Below, one piece after another: positions 46,276 through 57,779 of a stretch of DNA of 64,000 nucleotides; position 1 is the stretch's first letter; every line of letters starts with the position of its first letter. The stretch lies in NCBI GenBank assembly GCA_011009095.1, contig VTPC01003505.1, forward strand, positions 1 through 64,000, in the 5' to 3' direction. Source of the stretch: Ignelater luminosus (taxonomy: Eukaryota; Arthropoda; Insecta; Coleoptera; Elateridae). The position numbers and the translations under genes are program-made. Under the pieces are notes generated by a model. The model ran no database searches and was not told where the DNA came from. It saw only the letters and a list, made by a program, of their open reading frames with translations.

Positions 46276-46454
46276 CAAACTATTTGCCTTAGGTTTACCG
46301 GAATAAGAACTGCCCACCGCATTCATAGACTGAGTTTCTGTGATTTCACCTAAAACGTCAAATAGACATAAATATGCTACACTATTTTATGTTTTCATTA
46401 ATGTAAGGCAAATTAAATCTTCAACACTATGATTCCTAAAACAAATGTCGTACC

Positions 46455-46578
46455 TATTTAAAAAATACTTACGCAGGTGTTTCATCTGGAACTGCTTTAG
46501 ATTACTAAAAACTGCACTAACAACACGTTTTCTTCGAAATACTTTAGTAACTTTGCGTTTAGCGTTAGATTTTCCCAT
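46455..46578 (-). CDS. possible first exon of a lost gene or transposase
   Basis: ATG at 46578 gives MGKSNAKRKVTKVFRRKRVV followed by SNLKQFQMKHL and then a strong donor C|GTAAGT near 46470. A short basic first exon like this is common in Mutator-like and similar transposase genes of insects. No following exon was identified before the neighbouring Penelope fragment. Product unknown. Confidence 0.3.
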
Positions 46579-46754
46579 TATTATTGTCTTTTCGATCAGT
46601 TATATAACACAAACTAATTAATATACGTACGTAAAATGTCACAAATAATTAATCGTTCACAACTTTATTACTAAAATGTCTTTAATGACACTGCCACTAC
46701 TAAGAAAACAGTCTAGAAAAATCAAAGATGCACGATACAGCGGTTTATTTACTA

Positions 46755-48059
46755 AAGGGTTTTCCAATAAGAGGTGTTATTTTGATATTCAAAGAAAAGT
46801 GCCATTTTTTAATATAAATGATCGGATGTTTATTTCATTATAAAGAGGAAGGTATGCCGTTAATAGTGGAAAATAACATCAGGCAAATGACCACCACGAC
46901 CACGCTTACAGGACAATATCCTTTTCATGAAATTTTCCATAACCAAATCGCAAAGTGGCTGCCCTATGTCCTCGATAGCCTCACGAATTCCATCTTTGAG
47001 GTCTTGAATCGACGCTGGGCTGTTGGCGTAGACCTTCTCTTTCACGTGGCCCCAAAGAAAGAAGTCGCAAGGTGTTAAATCACAAGATCTCGGTGGCCAA
47101 TTGTGATCACCTCTTCGAGAGATAACACGGTCCGGAAACTTTTTCCGTAAAAGATTAATGGTTTCGTTGCTTGTGTGGCACGTAGCGCCGTCTTGTTGAA
47201 AGTAAACGTTGTCTAGATCAATACCATCCAATTCCGGCCATAAAAAATCGTTAATCATCTCTCGATAGCGCAATCCAGTCACCGTAACTGTTGCGCCAGC
47301 CTCATTTTCGAAAAAGTAAGGTCCAATGACTCCGCCGGACCATAAACCGCACCAAACAGTCACACGTTGAGGATAGAGAGACTTTTCAACAATAACTCTT
47401 GGATTTTCTGAGCCCCAGATCCGACAATTTTGCTTGTTGACGAAGCCACCGAGGTGGAAATGGGCCTCATCACTCAAGATGATTTTTCGATGGAATTCTG
47501 GATCATTTTCATGCATTTCAACGACCCAATCAGCAAAGACACGACGTTGTTGATGATCGGCCGGCTTGAGTTCTTGTGTTAACTGGACTTTATAAGCCTT
47601 AAGACCCAAATCTTTATGCAAAATACGGTGTAATGACGTTTGTGGAATGGCTAATTCCAAAGAACGACGAGGAATGGACAAACCTGGGTTTTCTTTAACA
47701 CTTTCGGCTACAACAGCAATATTCTCGGCTGTTCTTGAGCGACGTGCACGGGTTTTATTCTTCACATCACTAACTTGTCCCAAGAGCTCGAATTTTTTCA
47801 CCAATTTCTGTATTGCGGTCCGACAAGGTGCTTCACGGTGACCCAAAAATGTTCGAGTTTTACGAACCGTCTCTGCCAAATTTTCACCATTTTTATAGTG
47901 AATTTTAATAATTTCAATGCGTTGTTGAAGCGTGTATCGTTCCATATTTATTAATGGCGTAGTTTCTACTTGTCAAATGTCAAAAAATGATAGCTTCAAA
48001 GGTGACATCTACCGAAATAGCGGGCTATTCAAAATAACACCTCTTATTGGAAAACCCTT
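46755..48059 (-). mobile_element. DD41D mariner-like element, intact copy
   Basis: Perfect terminal repeats AAGGGTTTTCCAATAAGAGG and complement, about 30 bp, followed on both sides by TGTTATTTTGA. TA duplicates at 46753-46754 and 48060-48061. Length 1305 bp. A second copy is at 55538-56843. Confidence 0.96.
46860..47945 (-). CDS. DD41D mariner transposase, full-length open frame
   Basis: 361 residues from ATG at 47945. The N-terminal paired HTH (MERYTLQQRIEIIKIHYKNG, then RTAIQKLVKKFELLG) is followed by a basic linker (KTRARRSR) and a second HTH (SRRSLELAIPQTSLHRILHK). The catalytic core shows LSDEAHFHLGG (first Asp), YFQQDGATCHTS (second Asp) and LTPCDFFLWG (third Asp). The last two are separated by 41 residues, a spacing reported for the rosa-like mariner group. 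All three Asp, the length and both terminal repeats are intact, so this copy could be active. It binds the terminal repeats and cuts and pastes at TA. Confidence 0.95.
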   Translation of the reverse strand: MERYTLQQRIEIIKIHYKNGENLAETVRKTRTFLGHREAPCRTAIQKLVKKFELLGQVSDVKNKTRARRSRTAENIAVVAESVKENPGLSIPRRSLELAIPQTSLHRILHKDLGLKAYKVQLTQELKPADHQQRRVFADWVVEMHENDPEFHRKIILSDEAHFHLGGFVNKQNCRIWGSENPRVIVEKSLYPQRVTVWCGLWSGGVIGPYFFENEAGATVTVTGLRYREMINDFLWPELDGIDLDNVYFQQDGATCHTSNETINLLRKKFPDRVISRRGDHNWPPRSCDLTPCDFFLWGHVKEKVYANSPASIQDLKDGIREAIEDIGQPLCDLVMENFMKRILSCKRGRGGHLPDVIFHY

Positions 48060-48061
48060 TA

Positions 48062-49620
48062 CTTACATATACCTAATTATTATTATTATTGTTTTTACTA
48101 ACTTTAATAACATTAAAACACTAAGAACAGAAATAATTAGACAAAGTAGTCCCGAGAGAGTTCTCAACATTAGTACAAAATCCAACAACCTTCGATGAAG
48201 ACCAACAATATTTATTTATTTTACTCAGAAGCATATTTAAACTAACCCCACTTAGACTAGTAGTAAGGCATATAGACTTGCGTATAAAATAATCAATAAA
48301 AGAAGAATTTTACAGTGATATTTGAATCCTTTTTGTGAACACATGTATAAAGTTACTCTCGTAAAATCAGAATTTGTCATTTGGTGCACATTGTCGCCAT
48401 TTTCGGACTTTTAGGATTTACTTTGAAGGTTTAAAATTTTAAATACAGGTAATTTAAAAAATTTACAAAGTTGTTTTGTCCTACACGCCAGATGCATCGT
48501 GTTCTCTTAGAACTTTACGTTCTTTCTGTACGATTCTTTCACACGGGTGCGGTGTAAAGGAGACTCTTAATAGACCAACACTAAATTCCATGGAAAACAT
48601 CTCACAAAACTCCCCTACAGCTCTCCTGCTCAATGCCCAGAATCTTACTGCTGTTCCAATCGCGTCGGGACACGTCCTGATCTACATGCAGCGCGCGCAA
48701 ATAGGACTTATCCAATAACTAAATTATGCAGATTGCTACCCCGCGAAAGCAACTACTCTCCACAACCTTATTCCTTAATAGAGGTCACCACGCAACCTAA
48801 CTAAATAATTATTGTAAATATGAAGATCTTAACAAAGTTATGTAATCCTAAAGATAATCTACAATGTTTTAATCTAAAAAAGTTATCAAAATTTAAAATT
48901 GTAACGTACCTTCAATTAATATAGAAAATGTCAACAAAAACTAGAAATCTCTCTGCAAAACAAAGAATGATGAGACGCAACGTTATTGTATAATTCTTGT
49001 GAAATCTAGCAGTATCAGTTACGCTATAAAGATAACCTAAAATAAACCATAAAAACAATAACATATCTAATGGAAATATAAATAGTAGTCTATTGCTTAC
49101 CTTCTCAGAATATTTTTTAATATACTTAAGAAGGTTGGCTATGATCATTAAGCTGCAGGAGGTGAGAAGAAAATGCCAAATCTATAACCTATTACAGCTA
49201 ACTTTGACTAATTTTAATCTTATCTTGTAAACGATACATAACAGTATCTCTGGAAAAAATGCAACTCATTGGTAGAGCTGATAACGCTGCTGCATAAATT
49301 ATTATGATTGAACTTTTCGTGTAATTTCTCACAAACAGCGTAGCCAAACCTTTTGAGTATCTATGTGTAATACAAATAGTTTTTGTTAGAATTTGCTTTA
49401 TGTATCATATACTTGTGATCATTAGAATGTAGTTTTGAGTGTTTTATTATACGAGTTGTGTGCATAAAACTGTAACTTTCGAACCGAGATTACTCGGAAA
49501 CGAACTGGCCAAACAATTAAAAACTTATACAAAAACATAATCGATATTGGTCTAAATAATTGGTAAACTCCAGCCAAATCTAGTTGTTTTTAGCTAGCTA
49601 GCCAAGCTTCTTAAGTAATC
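48062..49620. other. non-coding spacer
   Basis: No gene recognised. A frame at 48476-48718 lacks a real start and a recognisable product. Short (ATT)n run near 48080. Confidence 0.4.
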
Positions 49621-49625
49621 TATAT

Positions 49626-50200
49626 ACAGGGTATACAGAATGTAATAGGACAATGTTTAGGAATGTATTCCTGGAGTCAAAATAGGTTCTTTGAGCCTAA
49701 CTTGCAATAAGCAAAATTGCCTCCTTAAAAACTTACAGGAATTCAAAGTTGAGATTTTCATTACATGTATTTACAATTTCTTGACCGTCCTACATATTAG
49801 TTGATTTTTGTTTATCGTAGCCCACCACTGACCACTGAAGCTAAGGTAAACAAAAACCAACTAGTTGAGATTTTCATTTCTATTTTTACAGCAACTCAAA
49901 AACTGCTGATCTGATTTTGTTCAAATTTGGTATATTTAGGTTTCAATCATTAGGAAACCAGGTGAGGCTGTTGATTTTTATGATGATAGTTAGTAAAGGG
50001 CGCTAGGTAGGTACGCTACTTTGGCAAGTAGTTTTTGTTCATAACTTTTTCTTTGGTGGCTGTTTAGAATATTTGAACATGAAATCGGATGCGCAATTCA
50101 ATTTTACACCAAGGCAACATAATTGGTTTAAGTCGCTAAAATGCACCGTCTTAAACGTGTTTTAGGGAATGTACAAAAAGTAACGAGACAATGGGACAAC
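49626..50200. other. repeat-like segment beginning CAGGGTATACAG
   Basis: Starts with a CAGGG end like several DNA transposons in this window and contains an internal inverted repeat (TAGTTGATTTTTGTTTA near 49798 with TAAACAAAAACCAACTA near 49848). The other terminus was not found. Confidence 0.35.
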
Positions 50201-50875
50201 GTTTAAAGGTAAGTTGTTGGAATATAAATTGGTCGATTGAACCGAATTTATAGTAAGCGAAATTGCTTTTTCAGGAAGTTAGAGGGCTTTAAAGTAAATG
50301 TTTCCAAATGAAAAATTACGTAGCAGCTTCGCTTATTACAAGTTGTGCTCAATCGACCTATTTCAACCCAAGGAATACAACCTAGTTAGATGTTGTGCTG
50401 TTACTTTCCTGTGTAGTCAAAGGTATTCTGAGAAGATTGATCACAGACTACAATTCGATTTTTGTTTGCAGTATTCCAGCCGGTCGTGTTTAATAGTGTA
50501 AAAGTGGTAATAATTATCTAATGCTGGCTTTGGAATTTAAGGTTAAGTAATTCCGAAGTCTAAACTGCAATGTTGCAATATCTAAAATTTATACAATAGA
50601 AATAATTGTCACATACGTACCTTAAATTATGCTATATGGTGCCAACAATAATCAAGAATTTTTTTACTAAGCATAAATGTTGAGACGCCATGGTGAATAG
50701 AAATAATCCTTATGAGATCTGTCAGCATTACATTTACGCTGTGAATATGAAATAAAATAAGTGAAATTTAAAACTGAAGGATACTTGACATTAATAGGAA
50801 GCAAAACACAATTCAAAATAATAAAATCCCTGTACATATTAAGAATTGCAACTTAATATTAAAAAAATTCATACT

Positions 50876-51335
50876 GGGTATACCTTATCTCATTTCTATA
50901 ATTCCAATCCATTTTAAATGTTTAGGGCTTTAGTTGCATGCACTGTTATACCCCTAACTTATTTATGTCGGTGTCACTATTTCTAGTTACGCATTTTTCA
51001 CTAGAAAATCTTCTGTCAAACGAATGTCATATGTCAAAATGGGGTTAAAATGCAATAAATCCGTTTTTATGTGCAAATCATTTTGATTACAAGTAATATT
51101 GAAATAATAAACACAAAAGAATAAATTTTTATAACACATAATAAACCAACAACAAAAGGTAACTCTACGAAATGCAAACATTTACCTTTTCTGAATGACA
51201 ATCTAAGCTCTGATTTTAAATAAAAACAAATAACAGTACTGTCAAAATTTCTCAATGAAAAATTCTAGTGTTTAGAAGGTTTTGTTATCAATACAACAAA
51301 AATTTAACAGGAATTATAGAAATGAGATGAACTAT
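50876..51335 (+). mobile_element. M1-family MITE, complete copy
   Basis: Left end GGGTATACCTTATCTCATTT and right end GAAATGAGATGAACTATA form about 27-bp terminal inverted repeats. The internal sequence (GTTGCATGCACTGTTATACC, GTCAAACGAATGTCATATGT) matches the copies near 6.9 kb and 20 kb. No coding capacity. Confidence 0.85.
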
Positions 51336-51713
51336 AGAAAAATGAATAAAAGTCTATGACCTATTTTTCCGGAATCCTTTTGACTATAACTATGTCAAAA
51401 CTAGTGATTTGTACATTCTGTGGTTTAATAGTTATTTCAAAAAAACTTATACCAGGTGTTATCATTAAAGTACTGTAACTAGACAAAGAAGTAAGATCAG
51501 ATAAGCAATAAAATTGTAATAATAGAAACACTATTCTATTTATAACCTCAGATTTATTTTTCACCATTTGCGAGAAAACGGTTGAGAAAATCAAAATTTT
51601 TCATAGAACAGAGTTTGTAGAAAATTTAATTTCCAACATCTTTTGTACAGAGATTTTCTTCATAGGGTGCACGGGTCTCGAGGTATTCTTAAAATTGACA
51701 AAAACTATACATA

Positions 51714-52506
51714 CAGGGTGTCCCGTAAATGCAAATCAAGCTTAAGGTAAACATATTCTTCTATGAGTGCTTATTGCAAATCTGCAAAAAGAAAATTCTT
51801 GCACAAGTGGTCAGAAGTTAACATCTTTAACACTAAATAATCAGAAACCATAGAATCAAATCGGAATGCAGCCATTACTAATTCAACAAATGAATCTGCT
51901 CAAAAAACAACAATTACCATTTATAAAGCACAGAACTGTTTGATAAAGCTTAAGGTTTATCCACAAAAAATAATATGGTATGACATGTAATGCTAGGTTT
52001 ATTAGTGATAGCTAGTCTTAAATTACAACAAAAAAGTGCTAAACTAATTACTTAACTTTTACCACACTAAAATTCTGTGATTTTGACATGTAACAAACAA
52101 ATGATACTGATTTGACTCTTAAAGATAAGTATTCCGGCTAACTAGATTATTTGTAGATTATTCCTATCAAAAAAAAGCAGTAATGTTAATCAGATTTTAT
52201 TTTTTTGTGGATAAACCTTAAGAGTTATCAAAAATTACCAAGATACAAAAAATGTTTCCAAAGAAAATATCTTTTTGGAAAAAAACCTGAAAGTTCTCAG
52301 CGTAGGCACTAAAAGGGTATCACTAAATTTGTATTGCGATATTTTTGTTTAATACACTTACAACGTTCTGATGAAGACCAAAACTTTCACGCCCTATACC
52401 GGCTTAACCAGAGGATTTTGAATATAAGTAGGTAGGGTTAAATCTCCTTATTTATATCCCAAGAGTCTGCACTTAATCTATGTTTAAACCTTTTGGAGAC
52501 ACCCTG
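51714..52506. mobile_element. CAGGGTGTC-type TIR element, non-autonomous
   Basis: Ends CAGGGTGTCCC and GAGACACCCTG, with TA on both sides (51712-51713, 52507-52508). Inside, CTTAAGGTTTATCCACAAAA (about 51950) is repeated in inverted orientation near 52203-52223. Non-coding, 793 bp. Confidence 0.7.
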
Positions 52507-52508
52507 TA

Positions 52509-53231
52509 TAGTCTAAGAGTCTGTATATTGTCCCGTATTTGATTTTTAGTACGTATATACAAATGACAAATATGACAAATTAATTAATAAAAAGTGTATA
52601 TAAAATGATGCAAATTTCAATTTCTTATTTATATGTTTACAATAAGGGCCCCATTTAAACTCTTGCGGGGGGGGGGTTCAATTAGTTGATACTCCACTAG
52701 TTACTCATAACGTAGATTTCACATTTTTTAATAATTACTAATTTTAATTACACTAACGGTAAAAATAAAAGTATATTAAAAAAAGATGCAATGGTAATTT
52801 TGTGAAATATTTTTTTATGTAACTGATACAGTTTCACTGTAGGTACATTTATTTTGAACAAGGTAAATTATTATTTTAAAAAAACAGTTACGTTGTCACA
52901 TAGTATAGAATTTATTATCATTTTTCTTAACGTAGTATATTTGTGATTAAATTGATAATAATTGTAGGTCAAATCATACGCAAACTGAAAACAAAATTAC
53001 GGAAAGACGTTTCTTTAAACTAAATGATGCAAGTAGAGAGATTAGTTTGTTGTAAGCTGGAAATAAGTTGCAAAAGTGATACTGTTCCTCGATGGTTGTC
53101 GATTTGCATTTCATAGTGATTCCCGACGTGTACAGGTATGAAAGTAACTACAATTAAGAAGTGATCCACATCATTACAAAATGCAATTCGCGACTCGTCT
53201 TTTAAAACGTTTAATTTTGCTGTTTTTGTAG
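52509..53231. other. non-coding spacer
   Basis: Includes a G10-like run near 52667-52676. No gene recognised. Confidence 0.4.
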
Positions 53232-55380
53232 TACAGTCAATCAATGCCCAAAAGCGGATTGTAGAAGACATGGAAAGGGGGAGAATTTTTCTCTTGACGA
53301 ATGTGTTGGGGGTAGTTAGGAGGCAAAGATAGTAAAAGTCCCCGTCCCTAGCCCTGCCGCTTCAGGAAGGAGGGGGTGGAAAGGTTCCTCTTTTCGGTTT
53401 CTTCCTTATAACTCGGAACGGTGCGTCGTATGGCAAGAAGTATTCTCTACAAAATAAAAGATAATTAAATTTCCTAGAAGATTGTCTATATTCATTTGTT
53501 TTGTATGTGTTATAGTTTCCGAGATATTCGCCAGCGAAGATCGATAATTTTCGAAAAACTTTTTTTACCTCGAACTTGTCCTTCTAACTCTTCAGCCTTA
53601 TGCTTAACAGAAAAGCCGTCAGACAGAAAATTGTAGAGCATTTAGTCCCCTTTAGAAATATGTAATAATTACCAATTTATCTTCTACAGGTCAGAGGTTA
53701 CAGCAATTTGAAGTTTTTGGATATATTTCGTGATTTCTCAAGAAAAGTCACGGAATGCCCAAAAGGGGGTTGTAGAGAAATTCTTCTCTTGAGAACTATG
53801 TTGCGAGTGGTAAGGAGGCAAAGATACTAAAACTCCCCGCCCCTAGCCCTGCCGCTTTAGGAGGGGGGGGGGTGGAAAGGTCCCTTTTGTCGGTTTTTCG
53901 CTTATATCTCGGAAATGGTGCGTCGTACGGTGAAAAGTATTACAAAATAAAAGATAATTAAATTTCCTACAAGAGTGCTTATATTTATTTTTTTTCTATG
54001 CGTTATAGTTTCCGAAATATTCACCAGCGCAAATCGATAATTTTTGAAAAACTTTTCTTGCCTCACATTTTACGTCAAACTTGTCCTTCTAACTCTCCAG
54101 TCTTATGTTTTTGAAAAAGTCGTCAAACAGGAAGTTGTAGAGCATTACATTTCCTTTCGAAATATGTATATTTACTAATTCATTTTCGACAGGTCAGAAG
54201 TTACAGCAATTTGAAGTTTTCGGATAAATTTCGTTATTTCTCAAGAAAGCTATACTTTCGTTATTATCGTTATTTATGTATTAAGAAACTGGAGTTTGCC
54301 AAAGATAAGTAAGATTTTTCTTAAATTCCAATTTCTTAATACATAAATAACGATAATAACGAAAGTAAAGCTTTCTTGAAAAATCACGAAATTTATTCGA
54401 AATTTTCAAATTGCTGTAACTTCTGACACGTAGAAGATAAATTAGTAAATATACATATTTCTAAAAGAAATGTAATGCTCTACAACTCCCTGTCTGACGA
54501 CTTTTTAGAAAACACAAGGCTGAGAAGTTAGAAGGACAACTTTGAAGGAAAATGCAAGACAAAAAAAGTTTTTCAAAAATTACAGATTTGCGCTGGCGAA
54601 ATGTCGGAAACTATAACACATAGAAAGAAAATAAGTATAAGCACTCTTGTAGGAAATTTAGATATCTTTTAATTTGTAACAAATACGTTTTACCGTACGA
54701 CGCACCATTTCCAAGATATAAGCGAAAAACCGACAAAAGAGCCTTACCCCCCCCCCCTAAAGCGGCAGGGCTAGGGGCAGGAACTTTTAGTATCTTTGCC
54801 TGCTTACTACCCGCAACATATTTCTCACGAGAAAAATTCCTCTGTAACCCCCTTTTGGGCATTCATTGACTTTTCTTGAGAAATCACGAAATGTATCCAA
54901 AAACTTCAAATTGCTGTAACTTCTGACCTGTAGAAGATAAATTAGTGGCAATTACATATTTATAAAGGGGACTGAATGCTCTACAATTTTCTGTCTAACG
55001 ACTCTTCTGTCAAATATAAGGCTGAGGAGTTAGAAGGACAAGTTTGACGAAAAATGTTAGGCAAAAAAGGTTTTTCAAAAATTATCGATCTTCGCTGGCG
55101 AATATCTCGGAAACTATAACCTATAGAAAAAAATGAATATAGACAGTCTTGTAGGAAATTTAATTATCTTTTATTTTGTAGCGAATATTTCTACCGTACG
55201 ACACACCGTTTCCGAGTTATAAGCAAGAAACCGAAAAGAGGGACCCCTCCCCCTCTGAAGCGACAGGGCTAGGGGCGGAGACTTTTAGTATCTTTGCCTC
55301 CTAACTATCTCCAACACATTCCTCAAAAGCAAAATTCTTCCCCTTTCCATGTCCTCAGAATCCCTTCGTTGACTGGACTA
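53232..55380. mobile_element. 2.1-kb palindromic foldback element with duplicated arm units
   Basis: Each arm is about 1 kb and consists of two tandem units of about 480-520 bp. Unit landmarks are GCAAAGATA-TAAAA, CCCTAGCCCTGCCGCTT, a G8 run, AACTTGTCCTTCTAACTC and CAGGTCAGA-GTTACAGCA. On the right they return in reverse order and complement. The centre (about 54255-54362) is itself a perfect-looking hairpin: TTTCGTTATTATCGTTATTT and its complement around a 40-bp loop. The left boundary is near CAGTCAATCAATGCCC, the right near CGTTGACTGGAC. Open frames inside (54611-54862) are chance. Confidence 0.85.
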
Positions 55381-55537
55381 TTGTGTTCAACAAATCTATT
55401 GCGCCACTGTTCGTGATTGAAAGGAATCCTTTGTAATAGATGCTTTGAGTGTAGGTTTACCTCGTGTAACCAATTTCTGAAGCTTTTGAAGCGCAGAGAA
55501 ACATTTGAAGTTTCTCGCAGTTGGATGCGCTGTTGTA

Positions 55538-56843
55538 AAGGGTTTTCCAATAAGAGGTGTTATTTTGATATTCAAAGAAAAGTGCCATTTTTTAATATAA
55601 ATGATCGGATGTTTATTTCATTATAAAGAGGAAGGTATGCCGTTAATAGTGGAAAATAACATCAGGCAAATGACCACCACGACCACGCTTACAGGACAAT
55701 ATCCTTTTCATGAAATTTTCCATAACCAAATCGCAAAGTGGCTGCCCTATGTCCTCGATAGCCTCACGAATTCCATCTTTGAGGTCTTGAATCGACGCTG
55801 GGCTGTTGGCGTAGACCTTCTCTTTCACGTGGCCCCAAAGAAAGAAGTCGCAAGGTGTTAAATCACAAGATCTCGGTGGCCAATTGTGATCACCTCTTCG
55901 AGAAATAACACGGTCCGGAAACTTTTTCCGTAAAAGATCAATGGTTTCGTTGCTTGTGTGGCACGTAGCGCCGTCTTGTTGAAAGTAAACGTTGTCCAGA
56001 TCAATACCATCCAATTCCGGCCATAAAAAATCGTTAATCATCTCTCGATAGCGCAATCCAGTCACCGTAACTGTTGCTCCAGCCTCATTTTCGAAAAAGT
56101 AAGGTCCAATGACTCCGCCGGACCATAAACCGCACCAAACAGTCACACGTTGAGGATAGAGAGACCTTTCAACAATAACTCTTGGATTTTCTGAGCCCCA
56201 GATCCGACAATTTTGCTTGTTGACGAAGCCACCGAGGTGGAAATGGGCCTCATCACTCAAGATGATTTTTTCGATGGAATTCTGGATCATTTTCATGCAT
56301 TTCAACGACCCAATCAGCAAAGACACGACGTTGTTGATGATCGGCCGGCTTGAGTTCTTGTATTAACTGGACTTTATAAGCCTTAAGACCCAAATCTTTA
56401 TGCAAAATACGGTGTAATGACGTTTGTGGAATGGCTAATTCCAAAGAACGACGAGGAATGGACAAACCTGGGTTTTCTTTAACACTTTCGGCTACAACAG
56501 CAATATTCTCGGCTGTTCTTGAGCGACGTGCACGGGTTTTATTCTTCACATCACTAACTTGTCCCAAGAGCTCGAATTTTTTCACCAATTTCTGTATTGC
56601 GGTCCGACAAGGTGCTTCACGGTAACCCAAAAATGTTCGAGTTTTACGAACCGTCTCTGCCAAATTTTCACCATTTTTATAGTGAATTTTAATAATTTCA
56701 GTGCGTTGTTGAAGCGTGTATCGTTCCATATTTATTAATGGCGTAGTTTCTACTTGTCAAATGTCAAAAAATGATAGCTTCAAAAGTGACATCTACCGAA
56801 ATAGCGGGCTATTCAAAATAACACCTCTTATTGGAAAACCCTT
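55538..56843 (-). mobile_element. DD41D mariner-like element, frameshifted copy
   Basis: Same terminal repeats and TA duplicates (55536-55537, 56844-56845) as the copy at 46755-48059. It is one base longer, owing to an extra T at 56266-56271 (six T against five). Only about five amino-acid differences were seen in the whole transposase, so the copies diverged very recently. It is inserted in a Tc1-like transposase relic. Confidence 0.96.
55643..56729 (-). pseudogene. DD41D mariner transposase, one frameshift
   Basis: Residues corresponding to 1-154 are open from ATG at 56729 (MERYTLQQRTEIIK). The extra T in the run at 56266-56271 shifts the frame just before the LSDEAHF motif. The catalytic part continues in the next frame to 55643 with all three Asp motifs present (LSDEAHF, FQQDGA, LTPCDFF). 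No other lesion was seen. Differences from the intact copy include QRT for QRI, GYR for GHR, LIQ for LTQ, IVERS for IVEKS and ETID for ETIN. Confidence 0.95.
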
Positions 56844-57226
56844 TATAACAGAGATGTTTGGGTGTCTTCGGTCTAGGGTTTTGACAAAACGATCTTGTTT
56901 TCCCCTCTTTTATTTTTTGGCCTTGACCACCGCTTCTACTAACCGTATCCGTCTCATTAAATCTCAAATGCAGTCGACTTAACACGCGTGAGAGATATTC
57001 ACCACTTCAACAACTTCATTCCTGCTTATAGCAAACTAACCGCTCTACTTACCTCTTGGGTCTCAAAAAACCATTTTGCATTATTATAATGATAATTTCA
57101 CATAAATGAATTTTTGTAAATCAAAATATGAATCACGAAACCTGATAGGCAATTGACATAACAATATTAAAATAGAAAGATGAAGGAGCCGATTACCAAT
57201 CTTTATAATTATAATAATAGGAGGTA

Positions 57227-57770
57227 TTATGAAAGTGTAAGTAATAAGAAAAGTTTTAACTTCCCACGTTTAGCTATGGTTTCTGGCTTCGAAGCTTCGG
57301 CCAGTTCTTCTTCAACATTTTCCATTAGCAGCTCAGTTGGATCGTCTTCTTCATTTTCATTGGTTATGATGTCTTCTGTATTTTCACAAGTTTGCCCAGA
57401 GCAGTGTTTACAAATCATAAAGCACCTGAGTCCGGTCTTTCTACAGCTGCAGCCCTAGTGCATCCTTTCTTGCAGTGACACAAAATAAAAGTCAGGATTG
57501 ACTGAGGAACTGTATCCAGACGGTTTTAATAAGAACAAGTCCTTTACTGTCTTTTCTTCATCCCCAGTCCACAGGGATTTGCAGTTCGCTCATTAATGTC
57601 TGGACTTGTTAATACGCGCGGAAGACATGGTACATAGCAGTATCCTGTGTCTGTTGCACCTTTGCAAAATTGAACTTGCTGCCAGTAGCAGATTTGGAGT
57701 AGAGGTAATAGCGCAAAGTATTTAATGTTGTTGACTTGTCACTACCATAAAAATGAAGAAGTATACGTTA
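57227..57770 (-). pseudogene. relic of a repeated arthropod Cys-rich ORF
   Basis: On the minus strand, in shifting frames: FYGSDKSTTLNTLRYYLY, then MYHVFRAY and VQTLMSELQIPVDWG, a region corresponding to a C-x-C-rich segment (SCRKTGLRC) and CKHCSGQTCENTEDI followed by an acidic tail (ENEEDDPTELLMENVEEELA). This order recurs in many unannotated arthropod repeats. I know no function for it. Several stops and frameshifts are present. Confidence 0.5.
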
Positions 57771-57779
57771 TATGTGAAA

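Larger units (their letters stand above)
55385..57040 (-). pseudogene. Tc1-like transposase DNA-binding region, split by a mariner
   Basis: On the minus strand, 57040-56846 encodes ISHACVLSRLHLRFNETDTV and, after a frame slip, DRFVKTLDRRHPNISV. The DD41D mariner at 55538-56843 then interrupts it at a TA. The text resumes at 55537 with QRIQLRETSNVSLRFKSFRN and WLHEVNLHSKHLLQRIPFNH, down to WRNRFVEH near 55385. This is the bipartite paired-like domain of Tc1 transposases (RFxETG, DR+I, HPxIS, VRRWLHE). The catalytic half is missing: the foldback element begins there. Confidence 0.75.

Noticed and set aside
46860..47078. Plus-strand 86-codon frames repeated identically at 46818 and 55601
   Set aside because: Antisense to the mariner transposase; identical only because the transposon is duplicated.
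48476..48718. 80-codon frame, possible small gene
   Set aside because: No ATG at the start, no recognised motif, no splice context.
54611..54862. 83-codon minus-strand frame in the palindrome
   Set aside because: Lies in foldback arm sequence, has Pro/Gly-rich noise from the G8 run, and is not open in the mirror unit.
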